Below, piece by piece: positions 1 through 6,260 of a stretch of DNA of 25,455 bases. Source of the stretch: Bacillota bacterium (GTDB taxonomy: Bacteria > Bacillota > Clostridia > Acetivibrionales > DTU013); NCBI GenBank assembly GCA_023399355.1, contig JAEWQC010000229.1, positions 1-25,455 of the forward strand, written 5' to 3'. The translations under genes and the position numbers were made by a program. The notes beneath the pieces were generated by a model. That model was not told the origin of the DNA, did no database searches, and saw only the letters and a list, made by a program, of their open reading frames with translations. How positions within the stretch are numbered: position 1 is the stretch's first letter; the number at the start of each line of letters is the position of its first letter.

Positions 1-463
1 CCTCACGGACGCTGCTGATATCGGCATCAATATGCTTGATGGCATCGAGAATCTTGTTATCATTGTTTAAGAGGATGATATTGCTGTAACGGCCCATAAT
101 CTCAATGACCAGCTTCTTTTCCGAGATGTCGCCAAGTTCGTTTGCAGATTCGATGACAATTCCGATGATTCTCTCGTAATCGTTGAATTCAAAGGATAGT
201 ATTTTTCCGCCTGAAAGGTGCTTTCTCAACATCATGCAGAAAACAGGCGGCACTGCCGGATTTTCTTTAACAGCGTCCGTAATGTGTATTCTGGGGTAAT
301 TTGCACTGGCGCTGAGCACCAGCTTTTGATTCTTGTTCCATGCCCTGACCAACAGGACGATCTCATCGGCTTCAGGCTGAAAAACTTTCTCTATACGGCC
401 ACTGGCCAGCTTTTCAGATAATTCATCAACAATACTCTTGGCAACTATTCCGTCAAACGGCAA
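1..463 (-). CDS. rqcH: RqcH / NFACT-family ribosome quality control protein, N-terminal part (cut by window edge)
   Basis: The reverse strand is open from a TTG start at 463 to the window edge (154 codons), so the C-terminus is missing. The protein begins LPFDGIVAKSIVDELSEKL, followed by a segment GRIEKVFQPEADEIVL; this is the start of the NFACT-N domain of the RqcH/FbpA family (older name: fibronectin-binding protein). By family knowledge RqcH binds the 50S subunit carrying a stalled peptidyl-tRNA and directs C-terminal alanine tailing for degradation. The TTG start is supported by an AGGGAG ribosome binding site about 8 bases upstream and by alignment with the family's usual MPFDG start. 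It is divergent from the GntR unit. A TATAAT at about 501-506 on this strand could be its -10, but no good -35 is seen. Identification is from N-terminal sequence alone; sure of family, the rest is outside the window. Confidence 0.88.
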   Translation of the reverse strand, partial: MPFDGIVAKSIVDELSEKLASGRIEKVFQPEADEIVLLVRAWNKNQKLVLSASANYPRIHITDAVKENPAVPPVFCMMLRKHLSGGKILSFEFNDYERIIGIVIESANELGDISEKKLVIEIMGRYSNIILLNNDNKILDAIKHIDADISSVRE

Positions 464-580
464 TTTAAACACTCCCTGAATAAATTTTTTTTGATTGCCT
501 CTATTATATACTATTATTTAAGTGGATAGTTATACAAAATGGTACTGGCACAAAAACGCTTAAAATAGGATGGTTCGGAG

Positions 581-660
581 TAATCCGGCAATTCGTTAAT
601 CCGGCAATCCGGTAATCCGGCAATCCGGTAATCCGGTAATCCGGCAATTCGGTAATTCGC
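581..660. repeat. Tandem 8-bp repeat, about 10 units of YAATYCGG
   Basis: Ten consecutive 8-bp units run TAATCCGG, CAATTCGT, TAATCCGG, CAATCCGG, TAATCCGG, CAATCCGG, TAATCCGG, TAATCCGG, CAATTCGG, TAATTCGC. The array lies between rqcH and the GntR promoter. The reverse frame reads it as a low-complexity peptide (YRIAGLPD repeats), which I treat as an artefact. The 464-703 stretch holds this array and otherwise no gene that I can support. Function unknown; probably a slippage-prone microsatellite. Confidence 0.9.
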
Positions 661-703
661 TGGTTTGAAGTAATTTGTCAAATTGGAAAGAATTAAAATA
701 TTG

Positions 704-732
704 TTGCAAGTAATTGATACAATTGTTATAAT
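704..732 (+). promoter_or_regulatory. Sigma-A-type promoter of the GntR unit
   Basis: TTGCAA at 704-709, a 17-base spacer and TATAAT at 727-732. The -10 box lies inside a dyad (718-750), and the TTG start of the GntR gene is 37 bases downstream of the -10. Confidence 0.8.
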
Positions 733-750
733 ACAACTATAACAACTGTA
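718..750 (+). promoter_or_regulatory. Probable operator: 13-bp inverted repeat over the -10 and start site
   Basis: TACAATTGTTATA (718-730) and TATAACAACTGTA (738-750) are reverse complements at 12 of 13 positions, separated by 7 bases. The dyad covers the TATAAT box and the expected transcription start, where a bound dimer would block RNA polymerase. The adjacent gene encodes a YtrA-type GntR repressor and such regulators usually control their own operon, so autorepression is the natural inference. Confidence 0.72.
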
Positions 751-768
751 TCGAAAGAGGATGGTTAT

Positions 769-1167
769 TTGCTGATAAAAATTGATTTTAATCAAGAAAT
801 GCCGATTTATCTCCAGCTTCGCAATCAGATTATCCAGGGGATTGCCAGCGGAAGCCTTAAAACCGGAGAAGCTTTACCTACGGTAAGACAGCTTGCCTCA
901 GATATCGGAATCAATCTACATACTGTAAACAAGGCTTATAATGTTCTGAAGCAGGATGGCTTTCTTACAGTACACAGAAAAAGCGGGGTAATTGTAAATA
1001 TTTCACCCGGATTGAAGGTTAATGAAGAATATAGATCAAGACTTGAAGATGAATTGATGCCGGTTATTGCGGAGGCTTGCTGCAGGGGGATGGAGCCGGG
1101 CGAGTTTAATATAATAGTAAACAGTATATTTGAGAAATTGAGATTTGGAGGTCGGAAGAATGGATAA
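769..1167 (+). CDS. GntR-family transcriptional regulator, YtrA subfamily
   Basis: The 132-residue protein carries an N-terminal GntR winged helix-turn-helix (about residues 10-78, with PIYLQLRNQIIQGI, LPTVRQLASDIGIN and HTVNKAYNVLKQDGF) and only a short helical C-terminal tail. This is the architecture of the YtrA subfamily, which lacks a large ligand-binding domain and commonly represses an adjacent membrane-protein or ABC-transporter operon. The start is TTG at 769, preceded by AGAGG 8 bases upstream; the ATG at 761 is out of frame and stops after four codons. The gene overlaps the following membrane-protein gene by 8 bases (ATGGATAA), so the two are translationally coupled. A strong promoter with a dyad on the -10 lies just upstream and suggests autorepression. 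The inducer cannot be read from sequence. Confidence 0.92.
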   Translation: MLIKIDFNQEMPIYLQLRNQIIQGIASGSLKTGEALPTVRQLASDIGINLHTVNKAYNVLKQDGFLTVHRKSGVIVNISPGLKVNEEYRSRLEDELMPVIAEACCRGMEPGEFNIIVNSIFEKLRFGGRKNG

Positions 1168-2293
1168 ATTCTATATGATATTGATGTTTGCAGTTACTTA
1201 TTTTCCCACGTTGATCCTGATTGCACTTGTTCCCTATTTCACAAGGAAATCCGAGAATTTCGGCATTGGTACACCGGAAGAATTTTATGAAAGAGAAGAT
1301 TTAAAAACCATCAGACGGAAATATAGAAACAGGACCTTCACAGAAGGATTTGTATCAGGGGCAGTTATTCTTGCTTCCTGCATTCTGTTTGATCTGATGA
1401 TTGCAATGATGATTTTCATGGCCGGTTTGCTTTTATTGATCTTAGTTTCTTTTTTGTTTTATTTGCTGGGGCACAGTCAGGTTAAAAAGCTAAAACAAGA
1501 TGAAAAATGGATTGTTGACAAGCCTCAAATGATATATGTGGATACTGAATTTAGAAAAAACCGTACTTCAATTTTTCCTTTATGGTTTGTCTTGTATCCC
1601 GTGATCATTGTTGGTACGATTCTTATGGGAATCCTGGTTTATGATAAACTGCCCGCATTGGTTCCGATCCATTTTGATGCAGCGGGTGCAGCAAACGGGT
1701 GGGCGGCCAAGTCGGTAAAAGTGCTGTTTATGATGCCGGCAGCGCAGGTATTCATTGCATTGGTTATGGCTTTTGCCTATTTCATGATTGTAAAGTCAAA
1801 GCAGTATTCCGAGGTATCAAATCCCAAAGAGTCCCTTGAACAAAACAGAAAATTCAGGTACTATTGGTCTGCTTATATTTTATTTTCCGGCGCAGCAGTT
1901 CTTTTGATGTTTACATTTATTCAGATGACTACATTGGGAATAATCAAATCTTCGCTGATCCTTCCTGTGACCCTGACCGTACCTGCCGGAATGGTTATCG
2001 CTGCCATCCTCCTTGCAGTAAAAGCGGGACAGGGTGGGAGCAGGCTGTCAAAAGCAGCCCCAGCGATAGAAAAGGAAGATAGCAACAATGTCGTAAGGCG
2101 GGATGAGGATCGATATTGGAAGCTTGGAATCATTTATTTTAATCCCGGAGATCCGGCAATGTTTGTAGAAAAACGTTTTGGCGTCGGCTGGACTCTTAAT
2201 TTTGCAAGGCCGCTGGCTTTTATCATTATAGGTGGAATCGTTGTCATACTTCCTGCAGTGTTGATTCTTGCTATGAAATGGATGGCAAAGTAA
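1160..2293 (+). CDS. DUF1648/DUF5808 multi-spanning membrane protein (SdpI-like domain)
   Basis: The 377-residue integral membrane protein has about eight hydrophobic segments: near 5-26, two around 65-103, 140-160, 188-210, 233-255, 265-288, and 345-370. A DUF1648 segment at about 163-185 (KLPALVPIHFDAAGAANGW) is the motif shared with SdpI-type proteins. Near the C-terminus a WKLGIIYFNPGDPAMFVEKR stretch matches DUF5808. I chose ATG 1160 because GGAGG lies just upstream; a TTG five codons earlier has no ribosome binding site. It follows and overlaps the YtrA-like regulator, so it is probably the regulator's target. SdpI of Bacillus confers immunity to a secreted toxin and works with a repressor, but no toxin gene is seen here and the biochemical role remains open. 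Confidence 0.87.
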   Translation: MDKFYMILMFAVTYFPTLILIALVPYFTRKSENFGIGTPEEFYEREDLKTIRRKYRNRTFTEGFVSGAVILASCILFDLMIAMMIFMAGLLLLILVSFLFYLLGHSQVKKLKQDEKWIVDKPQMIYVDTEFRKNRTSIFPLWFVLYPVIIVGTILMGILVYDKLPALVPIHFDAAGAANGWAAKSVKVLFMMPAAQVFIALVMAFAYFMIVKSKQYSEVSNPKESLEQNRKFRYYWSAYILFSGAAVLLMFTFIQMTTLGIIKSSLILPVTLTVPAGMVIAAILLAVKAGQGGSRLSKAAPAIEKEDSNNVVRRDEDRYWKLGIIYFNPGDPAMFVEKRFGVGWTLNFARPLAFIIIGGIVVILPAVLILAMKWMAK

Positions 2294-2330
2294 TGATGGA
2301 TACATTGGGTGGGAAAATAATGATTTCAAC

Positions 2331-2359
2331 TTGACATCGTACTGTGTTTCTGCTATTAT
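2331..2359 (+). promoter_or_regulatory. Promoter of the infC-rpmI-rplT operon
   Basis: Consensus TTGACA at 2331-2336, a 17-base spacer, and TATTAT at 2354-2359 preceded by TG at 2351-2352 (extended -10). It lies 38 bases past the stop of the DUF1648 gene and starts a leader of roughly 220 bases. Confidence 0.82.
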
Positions 2360-2365
2360 AATTCA

Positions 2366-2586
2366 GTAAAAACAAAGAAGAAGTCATCCGCTTCTCACCT
2401 TACGGATTTATCCGCAAAGGTAAATAGTGAAGTTACAGTATTTTGTAAACCAAACTATCTGGTGGATTGACGATTTGTGCAATCCACTTTTTTGTATTTA
2501 AAGACATTAAGACGAATTGCGCCATGAGTGGGGCTCGTCGCCCCCAAGATTTTTATTCTGGAGAAAATTCGCGGAGGTGTTTTAAT
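2366..2586 (+). ncRNA. infC leader (L20-leader type attenuator RNA)
   Basis: The untranslated leader holds a nested structure: CTTCTCACC near 2391 can pair with the GTGAAG region near 2427, around a small CGGA/TCCG hairpin (about 2404-2415). An intrinsic terminator follows at 2462-2493, then a GGGGC/GCCCC hairpin at 2530-2544 just before the infC ribosome binding site. In Bacillus subtilis, ribosomal protein L20 binds a leader mimic of its 23S site and promotes termination before infC. The position, operon and terminator fit that L20-leader class (Rfam L20_leader), though I assign it by context and not by covariance search. Confidence 0.75.
2462..2493 (+). terminator. Attenuator terminator inside the infC leader
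   Basis: GTGGATTG (2462-2469) and CAATCCAC (2480-2487) form a perfect 8-bp stem with a 10-base loop, followed by six T residues. It stands between the operon promoter and infC, so it can only act as a regulated (attenuation) terminator. Confidence 0.85.
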
Positions 2587-3099
2587 ATCAGTAAGAATGA
2601 ATTGATGATTAATGAGGACATCAGGGACAAGGAGGTGCGTGTAATCGATTCTGACGGATCCATGCTTGGCGTAATGCCGCTGAAGGATGCTCAGAACCTG
2701 GCAGTCACCAGGAACCTGGACCTTGTTAAGATAGCTCCGCAGGCAGTGCCACCGGTATGCAGAGTGATGGACTATGGCAAGTACCTGTTTGAACTTGCCA
2801 AGAAGGAAAAGGAAGCAAAGAAAAACCAGAAGATTGTCACCATCAAGGAATTGTGGATAAAGCCGAATATAGAGGATCACGATTTCGAGTTTAAAGTAAA
2901 GAATGCATACAAGTTTCTGAAAGACGGGGATAAGGTAAAGATCAGCGTACGTTTCAGAGGCAGGGAAATGAATTACACCTCTTTAGGGGCGCAGGTGCTT
3001 AACAAATTTGCAGAAGCGATCACAGAGGTGGGTATTGTGGAGAGAAAGCCGAAACTGGAAGGAAAGAGTATGATCATGATACTCAACCCCAAACAGTAA
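2587..3099 (+). CDS. infC: Translation initiation factor IF-3
   Basis: The 170-residue protein contains the IF3 N-domain (MINEDIRDKEVRVID, then MDYGKYLFELAKKEKEAKKN as the linker helix) and C-domain (IKELWIKPNIEDHDF, KDGDKVKISVRFRGREM). IF3 binds the 30S subunit, prevents premature 50S joining and checks the start codon. I place the start at ATC 2587, 9 bases after GGAGG (2572-2576). This gives a protein aligned with the Bacillus ISKD start, whereas ATG 2605 has no ribosome binding site at proper distance. IF3 genes are known for AUU starts that let IF3 repress its own translation, and AUC is in the same discriminated class. First gene of the infC-rpmI-rplT operon. Confidence 0.95.
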   Translation: MSKNELMINEDIRDKEVRVIDSDGSMLGVMPLKDAQNLAVTRNLDLVKIAPQAVPPVCRVMDYGKYLFELAKKEKEAKKNQKIVTIKELWIKPNIEDHDFEFKVKNAYKFLKDGDKVKISVRFRGREMNYTSLGAQVLNKFAEAITEVGIVERKPKLEGKSMIMILNPKQ

Positions 3100-3178
3100 G
3101 GTATATTATATATGGATTTGAGGGATATTCTCTTGAGAAAGCCTTCGAGTGAGTCACAAAGAAATAGGAGGAGAAAAA

Positions 3179-3376
3179 ATGCCTAAGATCAAAACACACA
3201 GTGCTTCTAAAAAAAGATTCAGAATAACAGCCAACGGCAAGGTCAAGATGAACCATGCGTTCAGAAGCCACAGGCTGGTATCCAAGGCAAAGAAGGCTAA
3301 GAAACACCACAGGCTCGGCGCCTATGCTTCTTCCGCCAATGAAGCCACAATCAAAGCAATGATACCGTATAAGTAA
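3179..3376 (+). CDS. rpmI: 50S ribosomal protein L35
   Basis: The 65-residue, very basic protein starts MPKIKTHSASKKRFRITANG and ends AMIPYK, the typical length and signature of bL35. ATG 3179 follows AGGAGG at proper distance; the frame stays open upstream but without another good start. It lies 79 bases after infC and before rplT, the conserved order in bacteria. bL35 binds 23S rRNA in the large subunit. Expression should follow the upstream leader attenuator. A small GCACC/GGTGC hairpin (3390-3402) lies in the gap before rplT. Confidence 0.97.
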   Translation: MPKIKTHSASKKRFRITANGKVKMNHAFRSHRLVSKAKKAKKHHRLGAYASSANEATIKAMIPYK

Positions 3377-3440
3377 GAAAGGATGTTTAGCACCCACGGT
3401 GCGAATTTCCGTTAAAACATCAAGAAGGAGGAAGATTAAT

Positions 3441-3791
3441 ATGTCAAGAGTCAAAGGTGCGTTAAGAACACGTGCAAGACACAAGAAAATAATTAAGCTG
3501 GCCAAAGGATACTTCGGCGGCAAGAGCAAGCTTTTTAGAATAGCAAATCAGGCGGTAATGAAGTCCCTTTCCTATGCTTACAGGGATAGAAAAGCAAAAA
3601 AGAGAAGTTTCAGGCAACTCTGGATTTCCAGAATCAATGCAGGAGCCAGAATCAATGGGATGAGCTACAGCAGATTTATGAACGGTTTGAAGAAAGCCGG
3701 CATCAATCTTAACAGGAAAGTATTGGCGGACATGGCCGTCAACGATGCTCAGGGATTTGCACAACTGGTCGACAGTGTAAAGAATGCTTGA
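3441..3791 (+). CDS. rplT: 50S ribosomal protein L20
   Basis: The 116-residue basic protein begins MSRVKGALRTRARHKKIIKLAKGY and includes the AYRDRKAKKRSFRQLWI segment typical of bL20. The start is ATG 3441, preceded by AAGGAGG. L20 is needed early in 50S assembly and is the known autoregulator of this operon in Gram-positive bacteria, where it acts on the leader; in Escherichia coli it acts on translation of rpmI. Last ribosomal gene of the operon; a strong terminator follows 20 bases after the stop. Confidence 0.97.
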   Translation: MSRVKGALRTRARHKKIIKLAKGYFGGKSKLFRIANQAVMKSLSYAYRDRKAKKRSFRQLWISRINAGARINGMSYSRFMNGLKKAGINLNRKVLADMAVNDAQGFAQLVDSVKNA

Positions 3792-3810
3792 TTTTTAATA
3801 GACATTGGAT

Positions 3811-3842
3811 AATGGGGGGCTGCAAAGCCTCCCATTGTTTTA
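3811..3842 (+). terminator. Intrinsic terminator after rplT
   Basis: AATGGGGGGCT (3811-3821) pairs with AGCCTCCCATT (3826-3836) over 11 bp with one G-T pair and a GCAA loop, followed by GTTTTA. It ends the ribosomal operon; the methyltransferase gene starts 48 bases later and may receive read-through. Confidence 0.85.
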
Positions 3843-3889
3843 TCCGGATGAAATGAAGCTTTTGCAATACAGGCAGAGCAGGAGTTAAT

Positions 3890-4687
3890 ATGATCAGACT
3901 GACCAGCAGCCAGAACCCGTTGATAAAAGAAGTACGGGCTTTGAAGAATAAAAGCGACCGGGAAGAGAAGGGCCGTTATTTTATCGAAGGTGTCCGTTTT
4001 GTTGAGGAAGCCTTGAAAGAAAATGCCCGAATAGAATATTTGATGGTCTCGGATACACTTTCCGGAGATCATGCTTTCGAATATTTGCAGAAGGTAATTG
4101 AAAACACGGGACTTGATTGTTATCTGCTTCCCGACAGTCTGTTCGCTTCCATCTCGGATACGCACACGCCACAGGGAATTCTTGCGGTACTTGAACTGAA
4201 CAGGACGGAACTCGGATCTGCTGAACTGAAAGATGGACTGCTTATTATCCTGGATGGTATCAAGGACCCGGGAAACATGGGCAGCATCATCCGGACGGCT
4301 GATGCCGCAGGTTGTGCAGGTGTAGTAGTGCCGGACGGCTGTGTCGATGTGTACAACCCAAAGGTGCTCCGGTCAACGATGGGCTCTGTTTTCCATATCC
4401 CGGTATATCACTGCGATGATATTGCTGATGCTGTCAAAATAATTAAGGATCACGGATTTCGGCTTTGCGCGTCGCACCTTGAAGGTTCCGCAAGCATTTA
4501 TGATACGGATCTGACGGGATCGGTCGCACTTGTGATCGGAAGCGAGGCAGAGGGGATTGGCACAGAAACACTTAAAGCAGCGGATCTGCTCGTTCGAATT
4601 CCCATGAAAGGCAGAGCCGAATCGCTGAATGCTTCTGTTGCAGCAGGAATTATGATTTTTGAAGCCATGAGACAGAGAAAGATCTAA
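3890..4687 (+). CDS. SpoU/TrmH-family RNA 2'-O-methyltransferase (YsgA/RlmB-like)
   Basis: The 265-residue protein has an N-terminal substrate-binding domain (SSQNPLIKEVRALKN, then GRYFIEGVRFVEEAL, about 1-100) and a C-terminal SPOUT knot. The three SpoU motifs are present: motif 1 around 121-140 (LDGIKDPGNMGSIIRTADAA), motif 2 around 214-224 (LVIGSEAEGIG) and motif 3 around 236-258 (RIPMKGRAESLNASVAAG). Such enzymes transfer methyl from S-adenosylmethionine to a ribose 2'-OH in rRNA or tRNA. Location behind rplT parallels ysgA in Bacillus. ATG 3890 has CAGGAG upstream. The exact target nucleotide cannot be read from sequence. Confidence 0.92.
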   Translation: MIRLTSSQNPLIKEVRALKNKSDREEKGRYFIEGVRFVEEALKENARIEYLMVSDTLSGDHAFEYLQKVIENTGLDCYLLPDSLFASISDTHTPQGILAVLELNRTELGSAELKDGLLIILDGIKDPGNMGSIIRTADAAGCAGVVVPDGCVDVYNPKVLRSTMGSVFHIPVYHCDDIADAVKIIKDHGFRLCASHLEGSASIYDTDLTGSVALVIGSEAEGIGTETLKAADLLVRIPMKGRAESLNASVAAGIMIFEAMRQRKI

Positions 4688-4713
4688 TATAAAGGTAGTA
4701 GTATTTTTATTGA

Positions 4714-4767
4714 AAATAGAAATGTTTTTGTTGAAATAGAAATAGAAATGTTTTTGTTGAAATAGAA
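4714..4767 (+). repeat. Two-copy direct repeat, 26-bp period
   Basis: The 28-base block at 4714-4741 (core AATAGAAATGTTTTTGTTGA) is repeated exactly at 4740-4767, overlapping by two bases. It abuts the -35 box of the antiporter promoter. Function unknown; most likely a local duplication. Confidence 0.85.
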
Positions 4768-4768
4768 T

Positions 4769-4797
4769 TTGACCCGATGGAACTGATTTGGTATAAT
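4769..4797 (+). promoter_or_regulatory. Sigma-A-type promoter of the antiporter gene
   Basis: TTGACC at 4769-4774, a 17-base spacer and a perfect TATAAT at 4792-4797. Transcription would start near 4804, leaving a leader of about 127 bases before the ATG at 4931. Confidence 0.87.
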
Positions 4798-4803
4798 GAA
4801 CAG

Positions 4804-4901
4804 AATAATTGCAGACAGTAGAACGGTTGGGCGGCTTATGCCGTTTTCAAGATACAGTTCTTCCAGGGTGGGAAGTCCTATTTGGGGTTCCCGCCCTTTT
4901 T
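4804..4901 (+). ncRNA. Terminator-containing leader RNA upstream of the Na+/H+ antiporter (candidate riboswitch)
   Basis: Between the promoter and the gene the leader can form: an outer stem AGAAC (4820-4824) with GTTCT (4857-4861); an inner hairpin CGGC-TTAT-GCCG (4832-4843); and an intrinsic terminator GGGTGGGAA (4866-4874) with TTCCCGCCC (4888-4896), then TTTTT (4897-4901). CTTCC (4860-4864) can alternatively pair with GGAAG (4871-4875), which would break both the outer stem and the terminator. That is the layout of a switch. I cannot match it to a riboswitch class by eye; the Na+-sensing DUF1646 class is worth testing because of the downstream gene. Confidence 0.6.
4866..4901 (+). terminator. 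Intrinsic terminator in the antiporter leader
   Basis: A 9-bp stem (4866-4874 with 4888-4896, one T-G pair) is followed by TTTTTATATTTTTT. It lies after a strong promoter and before the ribosome binding site, so it probably acts as an attenuator. Confidence 0.8.
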
Positions 4902-4930
4902 ATATTTTTTAGGATTAAGGAGACTGAGAC

Positions 4931-6109
4931 ATGGAAAAAACCTTACTGGATATTGCATTGATCCTTGCAGCAACGAAAATCGGAGGTATCGCCAGCCGGA
5001 AACTGAAAATGCCGGAGGTACTCGGCGCATTGATTGCAGGCCTGCTGATCGGGCCAGTCGTTTTTAATCTTGTGCAGTATGATGACAATATCAAATTACT
5101 TTCAAATATTGGTGTTATCATGTTAATGTTTCTTGCCGGGCTGGAAACCGATCTGGAACAATTTAAAAAGGCAGGTAAATCCTCATTTGTGATAGCATTG
5201 TTTGGTGTGATTGTGCCACTTTTACTTGGCTCCCTGTGCGCGTTCCTCTTTTACAATAACATCATTGAAAATATATTTGTTGGTGTAATCCTAACCGCCA
5301 CAAGTGTCAGCATAAGCGTCGAGACCCTTACCGAGCTTGGCAAACTGAATTCAAGAGCCGGCATTAACATCCTTGGAGCAGCTGTCATTGATGATGTCCT
5401 TGGACTTATTCTGATATCGATGCTTCTTGCGGTAAAAAACGGCGGAGGGGGCAGTTCGCTGATTTTTACAACGCTTGGTGTTTTCCTGTTTTGCGCACTT
5501 GGTATTCTTGCAATTATTTTTATGCCAAAGATTACCCGCAAGCTGAAAAAAGAAATTGCGCCCGGGCGGACTTTGCTTACCCTGGCGATTGCAGCCGCAT
5601 TTGTTATTGCTTTTATTGCAGAAAGTATTGGAATAGCTGCTATAACCGGAGCTTATCTTTGCGGACTGTTGCTGTCACAGCTTACTCACAAGGAATATCT
5701 CGAAAGAAATGTCAAGGCAATCTCATCAGGATTCCTTTCCCTGATCTTTTTTGCGAGTGTAGGGCTTGAAGCCAGCCTGAATGGTTTCAAGGGCGTAGTG
5801 ATCCTGATTACACTGGTCATGTTTGTTGTTGCCGTGATTGGCAAGGTAGTCGGGTGCGGTGCTGCTGCCCGGATGTTTGGAATGAGCCGGAGCGAATCGC
5901 TGCAAATCGGCGTGGGTATGATTTCAAGAGGAGAAGTTGCCATCATTACAGCAAATATCGGTTTGCAGAATCACATTATCTCACAGGAGATATTTATTCC
6001 GACGATCATTGTTGTTGTGCTGTCTACCATTGTAACTCCGGTCTTTCTGAAGCTGTCATTTTCCCATAAAAGATCCATGCGTCTGGAAGGGCCGGGCATC
6101 ATCAAATGA
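4931..6109 (+). CDS. CPA2-family cation/proton antiporter (NapA-like Na+/H+ antiporter)
   Basis: The 392-residue polytopic membrane protein has about 12 hydrophobic segments and no C-terminal TrkA-N or other cytosolic regulatory domain. Family signatures are LGALIAGLLIGP (about 31-42), LMFLAGLETDL (about 65-75), TATSVSISVETLTELG (about 122-137), IDDVLGL with the Asp pair D154-D155, and MISRGEVAIITANIG near the end. The adjacent aspartates are the ion-binding pair of electrogenic NapA/NhaA-type exchangers, which favours Na+(Li+)/H+ exchange over KefB-type K+ efflux; the substrate remains an inference. ATG 4931 follows AAGGAG. It has its own promoter and a leader with a terminator, and heads a run of three cation transporters. 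Confidence 0.88.
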   Translation: MEKTLLDIALILAATKIGGIASRKLKMPEVLGALIAGLLIGPVVFNLVQYDDNIKLLSNIGVIMLMFLAGLETDLEQFKKAGKSSFVIALFGVIVPLLLGSLCAFLFYNNIIENIFVGVILTATSVSISVETLTELGKLNSRAGINILGAAVIDDVLGLILISMLLAVKNGGGGSSLIFTTLGVFLFCALGILAIIFMPKITRKLKKEIAPGRTLLTLAIAAAFVIAFIAESIGIAAITGAYLCGLLLSQLTHKEYLERNVKAISSGFLSLIFFASVGLEASLNGFKGVVILITLVMFVVAVIGKVVGCGAAARMFGMSRSESLQIGVGMISRGEVAIITANIGLQNHIISQEIFIPTIIVVVLSTIVTPVFLKLSFSHKRSMRLEGPGIIK

Positions 6110-6128
6110 AATGAGGATTGGAAAAGAA

Positions 6129-6228
6129 GATCCAGGAAATTTGTGCTGACAGGACGATCTGGGAAATCTGTGTCAAAACGATCCAGTAAATTTGTGTGTC
6201 AAAACGATCCAGTAAATTTGTGTTGACA
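6129..6228 (+). repeat. Four imperfect direct repeats, 24-27 bp spacing, ending in a -35 box
   Basis: Units begin GATCCAGGAAATTTGTG (6129), GATCTGGGAAATCTGTG (6156), GATCCAGTAAATTTGTG (6180) and GATCCAGTAAATTTGTG (6206). Copies 3 and 4 share GATCCAGTAAATTTGTGT exactly. The tail of the last copy supplies the TTGACA of the next promoter, and the first copy has CTGACA at the same place. Possible regulator binding array or a duplication remnant. Confidence 0.82.
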
Positions 6229-6251
6229 ATTGGCAAGCCATAGGTTATATT
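6223..6251 (+). promoter_or_regulatory. Promoter of the Mn-riboswitch/UPF0016 unit
   Basis: TTGACA at 6223-6228, a 17-base spacer and TATATT at 6246-6251, directly ahead of the riboswitch aptamer. Confidence 0.78.
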
Positions 6252-6260
6252 TAATTTTGT

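Noticed and set aside
514..795. 93-codon reverse ORF with repeated YRIAGLPD peptide
   Set aside because: It is created by the YAATYCGG microsatellite, spans the GntR promoter and operator, and has no ribosome binding site.
4804..4901. Fluoride (crcB), ydaO or T-box identity for the antiporter leader
   Set aside because: No GGCGATGG-type fluoride start, no ydaO core and no T-box AGGGTGGNACCGCG motif was found; left unassigned.
6129..6228. CRISPR array
   Set aside because: The repeats are contiguous and imperfect with no unique spacers, and no cas genes are present.
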